A DNA stretch of 64,000 bases from Diplolepis rosae. Lineage: Eukaryota > Arthropoda > Insecta > Hymenoptera > Diplolepididae. This document shows, in pieces, positions 22,480-33,481 of the stretch. A model generated the notes under the pieces. The model was not told the origin of the DNA. It made no database searches and was given only the letters and a program-made list of their open reading frames with translations. A program made the translations under genes and the position numbers. Position 1 is the stretch's first letter. Every line of letters begins with the position of its first letter. The stretch covers positions 6,024,001 through 6,088,000 of the forward strand of contig JAPYXD010000308.1 in the NCBI GenBank assembly GCA_030998225.1, given 5' to 3'.

Positions 22480-24684
22480 TCAAATTTGATTTGAAATATC
22501 CTTTCCTGTGAAATTCGTTTTATCTTGTACTTGATTTTTGATTAATCTTGATTGTAGTGCAGGTAAATAACGGTTGAAATAAAATTCTTCGCTTTTAACA
22601 ATGACTTCTTGTAAAAATGCTTCATCTCGTTGAACTTCAACGCAGCACCATCCATTTTTAACTAGTGTGTAAATAAACAGATCACAAGTACATAGGCCAC
22701 TTATATACATTTGCACTTGACACTGAGTGTAGTATGCAGAACTTTTTTTAATTCAACTTCTGCTTCACTAAATTGTAAATATTTAACATTGCTAAGTTTA
22801 TTTTTATAATCTATAATTGCCACCTTTTCACAACTACTTGGACACTTGAACTCAACAATTTTATAGATACAACTATCTTTTACAACGACTCCATCAAGGC
22901 TTCCACACAACCATGGTTGCTTTTCGCTGACTAAAACTCCAAGTTTTATAACTTCCACTCCATACAGTTTCTCATACATCTCCTTGGCTTCTTTTTCATT
23001 TTTTGTACCATATAGGGTTGACTTACTCTTAATGTTTTTTGGATTTAGCATATCCATAACTAAGGATTCTTCAGTCTTCTTCTTTCTAATTTTAATAGAG
23101 TGTACGTTTTGACTAGCACTTATTCTTGATTGTCTAGCTTTAAACCATTTACTGCAATTAGATTGTTCTAAGGTTTCGCAACATAAATTTATTATATTTT
23201 CTCTGTCCATCACAACATTATTCAAATAAAACTGTTTATCATTTTCACTAATTTTACAATTACTTCTATAAATAGGATGATCCATTAAAAACATAAATAT
23301 TTCATTTACGCATGCTTGACAGTTCTCTGCACGTAATTCGATTTCAACTTTATCTAGAAGACTATTAACACAATTCTTGATTTCAAAATCAATTGCACTT
23401 TGTTGAGCTGCCATTATGATTAATTTTAATGATGAATTTCCCTTTAACTCTGATATTTCTACTTTCACTGGTTCAACATCCACACTTTTTGTGGTTTGAT
23501 ACATTTCATGAAAGTACTTTCCTTTAGAATAAACCTCTTGAGCAAATTTTTTAGCAGATACGTGCCCCCAAAGTTGCTGTTGATCAGTTTTAGTTAAGCT
23601 TTCGACATGATTAATATAATAGATCAAGGCAGCAATGTGCTTGCACTTTCCACTTTTATTGTATACACATGTGCAAGACACACTCGTTACTTCTCTTTTT
23701 AAATTGATCTGTAATAGTAAGAATATGCTCTTAATTTAAGGGCATGTAATACTTAGGAAATTAGTGAATTTTATTGATTTTAGCTTTTTGTATGTTTATG
23801 GCTAAAGTACATAAAATTTTCTTTTTAAAATTTGGAAAATAGTAGAGCACATAAAAACGTACGTATATAGGATACTTTTGGTATCAAAATTTTAAAAAAG
23901 TTAAATTTTATTAAAATATATCGGAGATTTTTTTCAATTTTCAAAATCAAAAGTAGTCTATCGACGTCCGTTTTTATCTTCTTTATCATTACTCAAATTT
24001 TAAAAACAAAAGTTTATATATTTTGGACACAAACATGGAAAAACTCGACCAAATTGTTCACATGAACTTGATACTTTCCTTAAGTATCACTTGCTCTTGA
24101 TTATACAATTTCAAGAAGAATAAATAATTGAACGTTTTAAAACTTTTTCTCACAATTAACTTCGTAGAGTATGGTGTCGAAGATACTGATGCTTGTCTAA
24201 TTATATTAGCAGAGATTGTATAATAATTTACATCAATTTTATGCTCTTCTTGCACAAATCGAGCATGTCCAGCTCCTACTAGAGCTTTACCTTTCGACAT
24301 TGTTTCAGGTTGGAACTGAATTTTATGAGATATTTTTTGAAACCCAGTTTTAATTATAACATTCATAATTCATCTAAAAGAGAAAAGGTTTCATTCATAT
24401 TACATTTTTTCAAATCAAGTTTTCATATGAAATGACAGATTAAGAATTATAAAACTATGAAAACATTAATATATTTTGCAATTTTTCATTTTATAAGTAT
24501 ATACTTATTACTTAGTCTAATATTTACATTTTAATAACCTAAAATGACGCAGTGAAAATTAATAGTTACACTAGAAAATTTTACTTACTTTCAGTTTTCT
24601 ATTCCCCACGTATTTAAAAACATTATTATTCTCTTTTTCAAACTTATTACTTTTATTTATACGAGCTTTTATTAAAAATCTCAT
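22480..24684 (-). CDS. SWIM zinc-finger and YqaJ-type nuclease of the ISL2EU element
   Basis: Minus strand, model of three exons: 24684-24589, 24315-24154 and 23708-22480. Exon 3 contains a SWIM motif (CTC, then GKCKH) followed by a YqaJ-like exonuclease domain: SASQ, the YGTKNEKEAKEMYE helix, GSLDGVV and VEFKCPSS, which supply the acidic and lysine residues of this fold. The frame breaks in a seven-T run (22743-22749): 23708-22750 reads up to VELKK and 22742-22480 continues as AYYTQCQVQM. This may be a real 1-nt deletion or a base-calling error. The exon 1-2 junction is tentative; an alternative start is ATG at 24300. YqaJ proteins accompany ISL2EU transposases; their role in transposition is not established. 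Confidence 0.78.
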
Positions 24685-24775
24685 AAAAGCTGAACCTTTA
24701 TCAATGTTATTCTTCCGACGCTTTCGAACGCTTTCACCGAGAGCGGCGCTACCTGTCTTTCTGCAGTCGGCCAAT

Positions 24776-25826
24776 AGCCGCCGATATCGTCATGGACGAC
24801 CTCGAGAAGAAATGCATAGATTCTCTCCCATTTCAAGTCCCATTTTATTTCAGATATGTGGACGACATATTAACAGCGGTACCAGTCAACGAAATCGACA
24901 CAATAAAAAATACATTCAACAGCCATAACCATAAAATACAATTCACAATAGAAGAAGAATCGGAAAACAAAATCTGTTTTCTTGATGTTCTCGTTATTAG
25001 AGACGGAGAAAACATAAAAGCAGACTGGTACCAGAAACCAACACGGTCCGGCCGCCTTCTCAATTTTCATTCACATCACCCGCTCAAATACAAAATCAAC
25101 ATAATTAATAATTTAGTCGACAGAGGCATTACTCTAGCACACAAAAGCTTTCACACAAAAAACATTCAAAAAATAAAAATGACTTTGATTAAAAATAATT
25201 ACCCACGAAAAATCATCAATTCAACGATTCAAAAAAGACTAAATTACCTCTCGAAAAAAGCCTCTGTTACAAACGCACACACACAAAAAGTACCCAAGAA
25301 CGACACAATCACAGACACACACTCCAACACGGCAGGTCAACTTTCAAAGTACATACCATTACCTTACGTACAAGGACTCACTGAAAAAATTTCGGGTATC
25401 TTAAAACCATTTAATATAAAAATAGCTCCCCGTAATATCAACGACCTATCACACCTTTTCAAATCAGCCAAGGACCCAATCCCGTTGCTTGATGCCGCTG
25501 ATGTCGTCTACAATATACCTTGCTCAGATTGTAAAGCTACTTATATAGGCACGACCAAACGCCCCTTAAAAACCAGAATCCATGAGCATAAAAAAGATGT
25601 CTTTAACCCTCCAGAAAAATGGACTGCCCTAACGAAACACGCATGGCACCAAGATCACAAATTTAATTTTGATGAAGTCACAATAATAGACAGATCAGAT
25701 AACTACAAAAAACGCATGATTCTAGAAATGACCCACATAGCCAGTACCTCACATTCTGTAAATCAAAGGACTGATACAGAAAATTTATCAGTTTTTTATC
25801 TCCCTCTCTTAAACAACCAAGCTTAA
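24776..25826 (+). pseudogene. Penelope-like RT C-terminal part with GIY-YIG endonuclease
   Basis: The downstream half of the protein interrupted at 20280. It opens AADIVMDDLEKKCID and carries the catalytic RT box FRYVDDILTAV (about 24850-24880), the thumb region and a GIY-YIG endonuclease domain (VYNIP at about 25507, TYIG at about 25540, then R and H residues). The frame is intact to TAA at 25824-25826. The endonuclease domain lies within the terminal repeat and therefore also exists inverted at 18488-18829. Confidence 0.9.
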
Positions 25827-26456
25827 CTCCATTCAAAATTCATATTATTAAAAAATCCTAAAAGTCCTGAAATACATAAATACACATACTTTCTGGAAAC
25901 ACTCAAAATATGCCGACGAAACCTTTATGTCTCCGGTTACAATTTATGGTCTTCTCATTGTCCTAACAGTCCAGCCACCTCCAGCACATCCTTTTCTTTC
26001 TCCAAAAAAAAAATCCCTAAAGGGGAAAAAAATCTTACCCTCCACTCTCATCCCAATATGCATGCCTAAAAACCAAAACATAACTCAGTTTACGAGTCAA
26101 CCTCCCAGGGGAGAAGTGTGTGCAGTCTAAGTTATGTGTCTTCCCAAAAAACGGAAAAAGAAAAACTGGATAATAACATTTATACAAAAAGTCGTAATTT
26201 TAATCAAGGTTAGTCCTCCTTTTTTACTCTATATATAGTCTGTGATAGGATTTAAAAATTTGGATAGAATTGTGCACAAATTTAATAATAAAAAATACCA
26301 TACCTACACATTTGAAAGTACTACACATTAAACACTAAGACATTACTATTAGATTTCGATAAAATTACTCCTAGAATTTTTTTTCGCGGCTCTCTACGTC
26401 TTTTCATACCTTTATTTATGTAAAAAAATTTTTTTCTTTCTATGTACAATCGCATC
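25417..26456 (+). repeat. 3' terminal repeat of the Penelope-like element
   Basis: 1,040 bp, inverted at 17858-18897. It holds the last 136 codons of the protein and about 630 bp of 3' untranslated sequence. I looked for a hammerhead core here, as in some Penelope elements, and found none. Confidence 0.9.
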
Positions 26457-27174
26457 ACATATTATTGTTAAAAAATTGAATTTTCAATAGCATTTTTATA
26501 AACTAAAAAGAAAAAGTATGCATCTTATGAAAAAATGTTACGATTCAAGCTTGTAGATCTGTATGTAGTAAACAATTTGTATCATAACTTTTTTTCGAAT
26601 TTCTTAAATTTAACTGAAAGTGGAATTTAGATATTGACTTTTTTCAAGTTTTAACATACTGCAAGTTTCATAATTTTAGTTTAATCGAAAAATTTTATAA
26701 GGATAATTATTAGAAATTTATGAGAAGTATCAAAAACCAGTATTCAACTTTTTGGAAATTTTCTTAGTTTTTTTCATACACCAAAATGCTCCTATTTTGA
26801 CAGTTTTTGTCGGATGTGGCTGGTTAATGAACTTATTCTCACTTTTTCGGCTCCGATAAAGTATGCCAAAGTTCAATTGAATCCGATAAATCTATCGAGA
26901 GTTATCGAGTATACAACCTGTATAGACAGACGATAGAAACTTTCGTAAAAACCATTTTTTCTGACTAAGGGGGTCTCAAAACGTAAAGATTTGATGAGAT
27001 TTTCGAGTCATTTTTCATATAAAACGAACACCTTCTCATTTATGATGAGAATGTAAGAAGGTCATTTTAGTTTCTGGGATTTATTTATTGAAGGCCATGA
27101 ATCAATCGGACCACGTGACAAAATTATACATCAATTCATTCATGTGGGATAACTTTTTCCTATCATACCAATAG
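26457..27174. other. Satellite-like and dispersed repeat fragments
   Basis: 26457-26740 matches the satellite-like family also seen near 13080 and 15390. 26805-27060 carries TCGGATGTGGCTGGTTA and the motif TTTCGTAAAAACC, TTTTTTCTGAC, GGGGGTCTC, also seen near 34260-34320. No gene. Confidence 0.6.
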
Positions 27175-27400
27175 CTGAGAAAAACAGTTTCTTTGAATCA
27201 AAGAAACATTTCTTTGATATACGGTCAATAAAAAAATGTCTTTCAATTAAAGAAAGTTTTTGATAATTCAAAAAAATTTTCTTTGATCCAACGAAATAGA
27301 TTTGTATACATTGAAGACAATTTTTTGAATCAACAAAACTTTCTTTATTTCAAAGAAATTTTTTGTTTGATCGTATATCAAAGAAACTATTTTCGGTTTG
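27175..27400. repeat. Palindromic miniature element copy (TTTGATATACGGTCAA family)
   Basis: Short inverted units rich in TTTCTTTGATCAAAG, with TTTGATATACGGTCAATAAA at about 27213 and its inverse TTTGATCGTATATCAAAG at 27366. Left end CTGAGAAAAACAG. Related copies: 12830-13015, 15160-15243 and 60412-60795. Confidence 0.65.
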
Positions 27401-27519
27401 TAATTCGATATGTAAACTGTTTTGGTAAAAAAACTAATTTTATAATTATAAAAATTCATGACCAGACACATCTGCTCAGTGCATTTCATTTACTCTCACG
27501 AATTTTCAACTTGTCAAAA

Positions 27520-27735
27520 ATCAATCCGACTTAACGCGATTCAATTCGCATCAATCCAAGGAATAAATCCGAATGAATCCTAACCAAGCTTTTAATCTTA
27601 ATGAATACGAATCAATCGGAGCTCGGATTGATGGAAACCAAATTTTCAATCCAAATAAAACCGAGGTCGGAAATATTTGGATTAATTTGGATTGAAACCT
27701 GGGTTTCAATCAATCCGAGCTGGGATTGAATGGGG
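27520..27735. repeat. Degenerate repeats of ATCCGAATNAATCC type
   Basis: About 215 bp of imperfect direct and inverted copies of a short AATCCGAATCAATCC motif (for example AATCAATCGGAGCTCGGATT). It lies about 150 bp before exon 2 of the DUF4806 gene. Function unknown. Confidence 0.7.
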
Positions 27736-27883
27736 TTGCCAACTAGGCAACTCTTCATATTATTTTTGAACAAGATTTACGCGGGAAAATCCGAAATTAA
27801 CATGAGCTTTTGCTTGATTGAAATGTTATTTGTGTGAACATATTTTATTTATTATTAAACAAATAATTATGTATTTTATGCAG

Positions 27884-29223
27884 AAACACTTGAAAAAGCT
27901 TTAGCAGGCTTAAGAATGATTGAGGAGTTATCAAGCACAGATTTGGAAAAAGAAAATTTTGAAGAGGTAACTAAGCGAACGAGATCCGAACGGAAGAGGA
28001 AGTGGTTCGACGACAGCGATGAAGATGAGGAAGTTGAAGAGAACAAGTCAGAGATGGATGTTTCGAGTCACGAAATCATGCAAAACTATGCCAGCAACTT
28101 CGCAACATTTTCGCCAGTAAAAAATAGTTTAGTAACAGATTATAAGAAACCGAAGCTGTTGTCGAATGAGAAAGTACAAATAGATCTTACAAAGATCATA
28201 GACTCATCACAACCTAAGCCCGGTCCATCAGGCGTTTCACAACCTAAAAATTCAGAGGGGAATAACTGTTCAGTCATGTTGGATTTTGACAATACACAAA
28301 AGGATGATGATTATTTACAATCTGTGGAGTTTCGAAGTGAATATCAAATTTTCTTTCATTCTGTTTGTAAATAGTGTAGTTATTTGCATACATTTATTCT
28401 TACTTTACAGGAGCAATAGAGACGGTTCTAAAAAATCAGAAGGAGCAAAGTAAGCGACTTGAAGAACTTCTAGCGCTTAGAACAGTGGGAAGGACCACAC
28501 AACCAGCATGGCAAAAAGTTGCCTCATTCAACGAAGACCCTATGCTGTCTAGCATGCCTTATAAGACGGATGAGGAGGTTAAAATTTTCAATACCCGTCT
28601 AGAAGATCAACAATTTCGAGACCTGGTGGTAAGTGCAGCATTTCGCATACGATAAAAGTATGAAAAAATGTAAATTGATTGATACGTAATAATACTTTTA
28701 CTATTGACACAGTACCATGCCTTTGACAGTATCGGCGCACAAGACGCACGGCGGTGCATCGAAGCAATGCTTAAAAAAATTTTCTCCAATCACTTAGCTG
28801 TTGGTTGGAGCTGGACAGGCCGTAAAAACGGCAAAACGCGCCTGTCAGATCAAAAATACATAGTTCGGACTCTGAAGTGTAAGAAAAAGTGCTCGAATAC
28901 TACACATTATGATAAGTTTATATATAGACGTAAGAAGAATTGCGATTCATTTTTTCTGTTTTCAGGTGTTGTGAGACATCAATATGGCCCTGAAATTAGA
29001 GAAAAGCAGGTACAACAATGGTCGTCGGACTGGTTAAAGCGCGCCAAAACTCGCCAACAACGGGAGAATGCGTGAGTAAAAAAAAAGTGCAGTTTTGTAA
29101 AAAGTTTAAAGCCAATGATAGTCTATAAGATGATACAATTTCTACAGAAAAAATCTGCATGATGCTAATAAGGCGCACAGGATGGAGGATATTGAATCGC
29201 AAGAATCTGATGTCGATAACTGA
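27884..29223 (+). CDS. DUF4806-domain protein, exons 2-6
   Basis: Exons 27884-28336, 28411-28628, 28713-28878, 28966-29071 and 29148-29223. All junctions are GT-AG and the phases agree; together with the last base of exon 1 they give 339 codons plus stop. Exon 2 is acidic and basic in turn (RSERKRKW, then DSDEDEEVEE). DUF4806 covers exons 3-5: PYKTDEEVKIFNTRLED, then ARRCIEAMLKKIF, WSWTGRKNGKTRL and VVRHQYGPEI, and ends in KRAKTR. The protein is probably nuclear judging by charge, but its role is unknown. No frameshift or internal stop is present, unlike the transposons around it. Exon 1 is assigned to 9609-9841. The alternative is that exons 2-6 belong to a shorter gene with a start at 27916. 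Confidence 0.82.
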
Positions 29224-29338
29224 AAATGGAAATATCTACGCGGGAAAATTCTATTTTCAAAGTATTGGCACTCATACTACTCAACTCAGTCGAGTAGTTT
29301 CAAAAAATAATTTTCTCCATGTAATTTAATTTCTAAAG

Positions 29339-29344
29339 AATAAA
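29339..29344 (+). promoter_or_regulatory. Poly(A) signal AATAAA for the DUF4806 gene
   Basis: AATAAA lies 116 bp after the stop codon on the coding strand, in AT-rich sequence. Confidence 0.5.
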
Positions 29345-30244
29345 CCTTGTTATCGCGCTAAAATTATAACCGTATTAACAATTTTATGAAAACGAATACT
29401 TACGTCAAAGACAATATTTTGCAGTATTCTCTTGCTTCTGAATTTATTCTTCACACTATTCCCCAATTCTAAAACAGTATTTGTTTAGCAGTCCTCCCAC
29501 AAAAGTGGTCGAGAGACTAAGGATAATATTGAAAATTTTTTATTTATAAATTGTCATAAAATATAAATATTCCTTATTCACAGCAAAAAAAAATGTCGGA
29601 ATCAATCCTTGTTTGAAGGGGATCAAGATCTTGAACTCATAGACAACTCGTAGACACTTTCACGTACGATTTGGTATTTATTTCGTAGTAGGTATAGATT
29701 TTTCCACAGCCTGAGTTTGTCACAAACTCAATTGACCACAAAATCACTGGGCTAGAAATCCAGGTAGATGGCTACTAGATGGGAATATGCCTTGATAAAA
29801 ATTTGCACACATAACGAGAGAATTTTTTGAAACGTTGCTTCAAATGATAATGTTTTCATTGAATGACCTATTAGTGAGTTATGTATTTTGTGATAAATTA
29901 AGACGGTAGCAAAATTAGACTATGGACAAATTAATATTATATAAGATTTGAAAGTATCCACGCCCTTCTAAACCTTAGACACAGGTATGTGCAAAAGTAG
30001 GCAAAATGGATTGTATAATCAAGTGTGTATTGAGTTCAATTACCAGTAGCGCAATGAAAAGTATTGGCCTCCAACAGTTCAATGCGAGATTTTTGTAAAG
30101 CAGAATTCATGATAGCATTTCATGAATAACAAATAATGTTTGCAGGTAAGTTATTTTCTGCAGGGCCGAAGATTAGATGTATATATATATGATTATAAAT
30201 TTCCGAAAAATTTAACTAAACCTTTATAATGAAAAAAAATTAAT
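29345..30244. other. Gene-free stretch
   Basis: No exon, terminal repeat or RNA gene that I can support. Confidence 0.45.
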
Positions 30245-31010
30245 ATAAATTAATCTTCATTTTGTATCCTAATAGCCCAGAAAATATTGATTTATTCACG
30301 TTGCTGATGATTAAGCGTTGATTGTTTAGCCTTTATGAAATAAGTTGATTATGTATACAGATATGCCAACCCAAAATTATCAAAAATCATGGAATATTCC
30401 GAGAAGTTTGACCTAAATTTTTTGGAATATTCTTTTTGACTACTTGATAAGCTGATGGAGAAGTCGAACCGCCTCTACGTGGCACTTGACTACGTCTTGC
30501 GTTAGTCCATGCTGCCATGCATGCAGTTCGACTAGAGTCTATCGCTGGTAAATCTTATACATTTAGAATTTATAAGATAAAGGAATTAATATCTAGCATA
30601 AAACGTGGTAATTTGATAAACGATAAGAAACTGAAGTGGATAAAATGATTATAATTAAATTAAAATTCATTTTGTATTCTACAAGCTCATAAAATATTAA
30701 TTTCATCATGTTGCTGATAATTAAGCTTTAATTGTTCAGCCTTTATGCAGTAAGTTTATTATGTATACAGATATGCCAACCCAAAATTATCAAAAATCAT
30801 GGAATATTCCAAGAAGTTTGACTTAAACTTTTTGGAATATTTTTTTTGACTACTTGATAAGCTGATGGAGAAGTCGAATCGCCTCTACGTGGCACTTGAC
30901 TACGTCTTGCGTTAGTCCATGCTGCCATGCATGCAGTTCGACTAGAGTCTATCGCTGGTAAATCTTATACATTTAGAATTTACATTATAAAAAAATTAAT
31001 ATTTTTCACG
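30245..31010. repeat. Tandem duplication, 410-bp unit, with a conserved core
   Basis: Unit 1 (30245-30650) and unit 2 (30655-31010) align at an offset of 410 bp. The core (30353-30572 and 30763-30982) differs at only about five positions, whereas the outer parts differ at roughly one base in five. The core contains GGAATATTCC and an inverted pair AGTCGAAC/GTTCGACT (30462-30469 with 30526-30533) around GCCATGCATGCA. On the minus strand GGTTCGACTTC resembles a pol III B box and TGGCAGCATGG an A box. A structured or pol III-derived element is possible. Confidence 0.75.
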
Positions 31011-31461
31011 AAAAGTATCAATTTAAAAAACAACGAAATTAATTAATTGTGTAAAAAAAAAGTGATTCTTCATAAATGATACCTTACATTATTTTCCCAA
31101 ATTATAAATAAATAGGTGAATCAAGACTCAACTGAAGTCTCCTCACTGGAGAGAGGAACGTGAAAAGAGTTTGACAGCTTTGTAACATTCCTTGGGAGAA
31201 AAAAGTCGTGTTCTTGAATTCTCTATAAGAGTGTATGTTTTGGAGAAACATTTTCTAAAAATTCTTAAGGTCATTGAGTGACCAAAAATATTAAAATAAT
31301 TTTAAGTGCCCTTTATGACGTGGCAGCTCAATTTAATAATCAACGTAATCTAATATACGGAGACGAAGGCTGGATGTAGAAAGAATGTAAAGCAAAATAT
31401 GTAAATATAATACCCAATAAAAGAATACATTTATTATACATAGAGTAGGCAAAACCCAGTG
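31011..31461. other. Gene-free stretch
   Basis: AT-rich; nothing recognised. Confidence 0.4.
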
Positions 31462-31653
31462 AACATTCACATTTGTTACGTCATTGTTACATAACAGTTC
31501 TATAAAAATGGCGTCCCATGCGGATCACAGTTACATAATAAGAATCGTTATATAGTTTTTCTATAACAATTACATAAAAAAATTTGTTATGTAACTGTGA
31601 TACGCATGGGACCAGAACAGTTATGCAATAATGACGTAACAAATGTGAATGTT
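31462..31653. mobile_element. 192-bp palindromic miniature element
   Basis: Ends AACATTCACATTTGTTACGT and its inverse ACGTAACAAATGTGAATGTT. The two halves pair almost throughout (GTTACATAAC, CCCATGCG, ATCACAGTTACATAA). Non-coding. No clear target-site duplication. Confidence 0.85.
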
Positions 31654-33481
31654 GAATTGAATCGAATTAGTCTATCCCTCTCTCTCTCTCTTCCATAACG
31701 CGATACGCATTCGCCAACGACTTGAAAAAAATACGCAACCTAACCTGACAGTCTTAAAAATGTAAACAAGAACTACGCTGTCGCTAGTAGAGTGAGAGGG
31801 TTTCACCAACCTCACCTTCTCTCTCTTTCTAACGACCGTACGCTTCCACTTTAACACGCCCAGAGATGAGTTGGGAGATTGCTAAAGTAATGGAATAAGA
31901 GAATTTCACAAAAGTGGGCTGATAAACGCGCCCTCTGAACGCGTTGCGCAAAAGGTGCACTTTGCGCGTCGGTAAATAATAAAAGTTAGAAAATCCAGAC
32001 ATGATTTACCATCAGAGTTGCTATGGGCAAAGTTATCATAAGCAGATTATGAGCACGAAATGCAAAAAGTGCATAATCATTTACTATGAGAATATTCATT
32101 ATTTAATACATACATAAATTTGTGTTCATAGTTACTTTTCGCTATTTATTGTATCTTCAACAATAATTTCATCGTATAGGCATATTAAATTTATACGCAA
32201 AATATAACTATTATACATTCAATATTTTGTAGCAGATTTTCAGGTTTTTTTTCAATTAAATTGAAATTGCATAATTCACATAGAGCGACATTATAAACGC
32301 GGGTAATTATTTTAACTTTAAGATAACTTTTTTCCTAAATTGTCTTGAATCGTTTTAAATTAAATTTTCTGAAATTACATTGTCTTGAAGTACCGCTTTG
32401 CCGAACAGTCAAATTATTTGTGAACCTACTTAACCCTTGTGAACAATATTGTTTAGTACAATTATTAAAAATTAATATTCACTTTTTCACTTTTTATTTA
32501 TTTACTAGAACATATTATCAAAGAACCCGAAACCAAAGCGCAGGACCGAACGGGATATCCTGCAATATCCCATTGCTGTGAGGGAATTAGGAGCGTATAT
32601 TTATACGTATATCTAAATAAATCGTTAAACGAATTTTTTTATTCCATGAAGCCTCACCCCCACATTTTGTATTATTCGATGAAGATAGATTTTGCTAATT
32701 TTTGCAGAGTTTTAATTATGTTTTTCGAGAAACATAGAGCGAGAGAGCAAGACTTGAAAACGCAAAAAGTTCTTGAAACACCTTTATGAACGTTGTACAA
32801 AAAATATACTTTAAAAAGAACTCGCTTCATTCTCACGTCAGTTTACCGAATTAACAAGTAATATTTTAAAGGTTTTTTTACCCTGTCTCAAAGAAACAAG
32901 CTTCAGATTTTTGCGGAGGCATATAACGCATTTTTCAAACTTGTCGGACATTTGTTTCTGTCTTTTTTCCAGAGTGAAAGAGACTATTTGGAAGAAAGTA
33001 TCAATACCGTGTAATTTAAATTTGAGGTAAGTAGCAAGATATTTTATATCAATATAATCGGGCTTGATTTTCTCTTAGTATTTCTATAATTCTTCAATGA
33101 ATTATATAGTTACATAAATCAATTGTTTTTCTAAATACCTCAAAAAGGGAAAGAATTCGTAGCATTGATTTAATCAAACGATTTTGCATTGCAATGTTTT
33201 TCCTATCTTACATATTTTGGCTAAAAAGTGGAATGTTTGATTTTCAATCTTTCCCTATTTTACATATTCTGGCTAAACAATTGAATTTTCGATTGTCAAT
33301 AGTATATATACTTTTTATGATAAAACTATGCAATTAAAATACGTATATATTTTTGAGGTAAACAATTTTGTATTGTAACATTTGTTTCATATTTCCTATA
33401 GTTTAGATGTTGAATGGAATATTTATATTGACTTCTTTCGAGTTGTAACATACTGTAAATTTTCTAATTTTAATTTAATTG
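31654..33481. other. Gene-free stretch with fragments of repeats
   Basis: CT-rich tracts at 31676-31692 and 31821-31836. A block at 31861-31892 (CAGAGATGAGTTGGGAGATT) recurs inverted at 54629-54658. 33080-33480 belongs to the satellite-like family. The open frame 32345-32581 has no recognisable features. Confidence 0.5.

Larger units (their letters stand above)
20281..24773. mobile_element. ISL2EU DNA transposon with THAP-DDE transposase and YqaJ nuclease
   Basis: Ends TGGCAGACTGCAGAAAGGCA (20281) and, inverted at 24773, TGGCCGACTGCAGAAAGACA. The dinucleotide AT flanks both sides (20279-20280 and 24774-24775). Removing the element plus one AT restores the Penelope RT frame from SPLSPI to AADIVMDD. 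Subterminal sequence is also loosely inverted (GGTGAAA, AGCG, GTCG). The two genes are convergent. A THAP-DDE transposase plus a YqaJ protein is the known signature of ISL2EU. Length 4,493 bp, apparently full-length. Confidence 0.92.
17858..26456 (+). mobile_element. Penelope-like retroelement with inverted terminal copy, split by an ISL2EU element
   Basis: An element encoding a Penelope-type reverse transcriptase joined to a GIY-YIG endonuclease. Its 3' 1,040 bp (25417-26456) is repeated in inverse orientation at the 5' side (17858-18897), a layout known for Penelope-like elements. Without the 4,493-bp insert it is about 4.1 kb. The RT frame has one frameshift (A-run at 19265-19272), one TAA (20114-20116) and the insertion at 20280, so it is inactive as read. 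The right end lies within a copy of the satellite-like repeat (ACATATTATTGTT). No target-site duplication recognised. Confidence 0.9.

Noticed and set aside
24571..24774. ORF starting exactly in the ISL2EU terminal repeat
   Set aside because: The first 30 codons are terminal-repeat sequence read from a TTG; only the part from ATG 24684 is kept as exon 1 of the YqaJ gene.
25417..26456. Hammerhead ribozyme in the Penelope terminal repeat
   Set aside because: A GACGAAAC string occurs near 25915 but no CTGANGA partner with a pairing stem II is upstream on either strand.
31672..31857. Arg/Lys-rich minus-strand frame
   Set aside because: Produced largely by CT-rich simple sequence.
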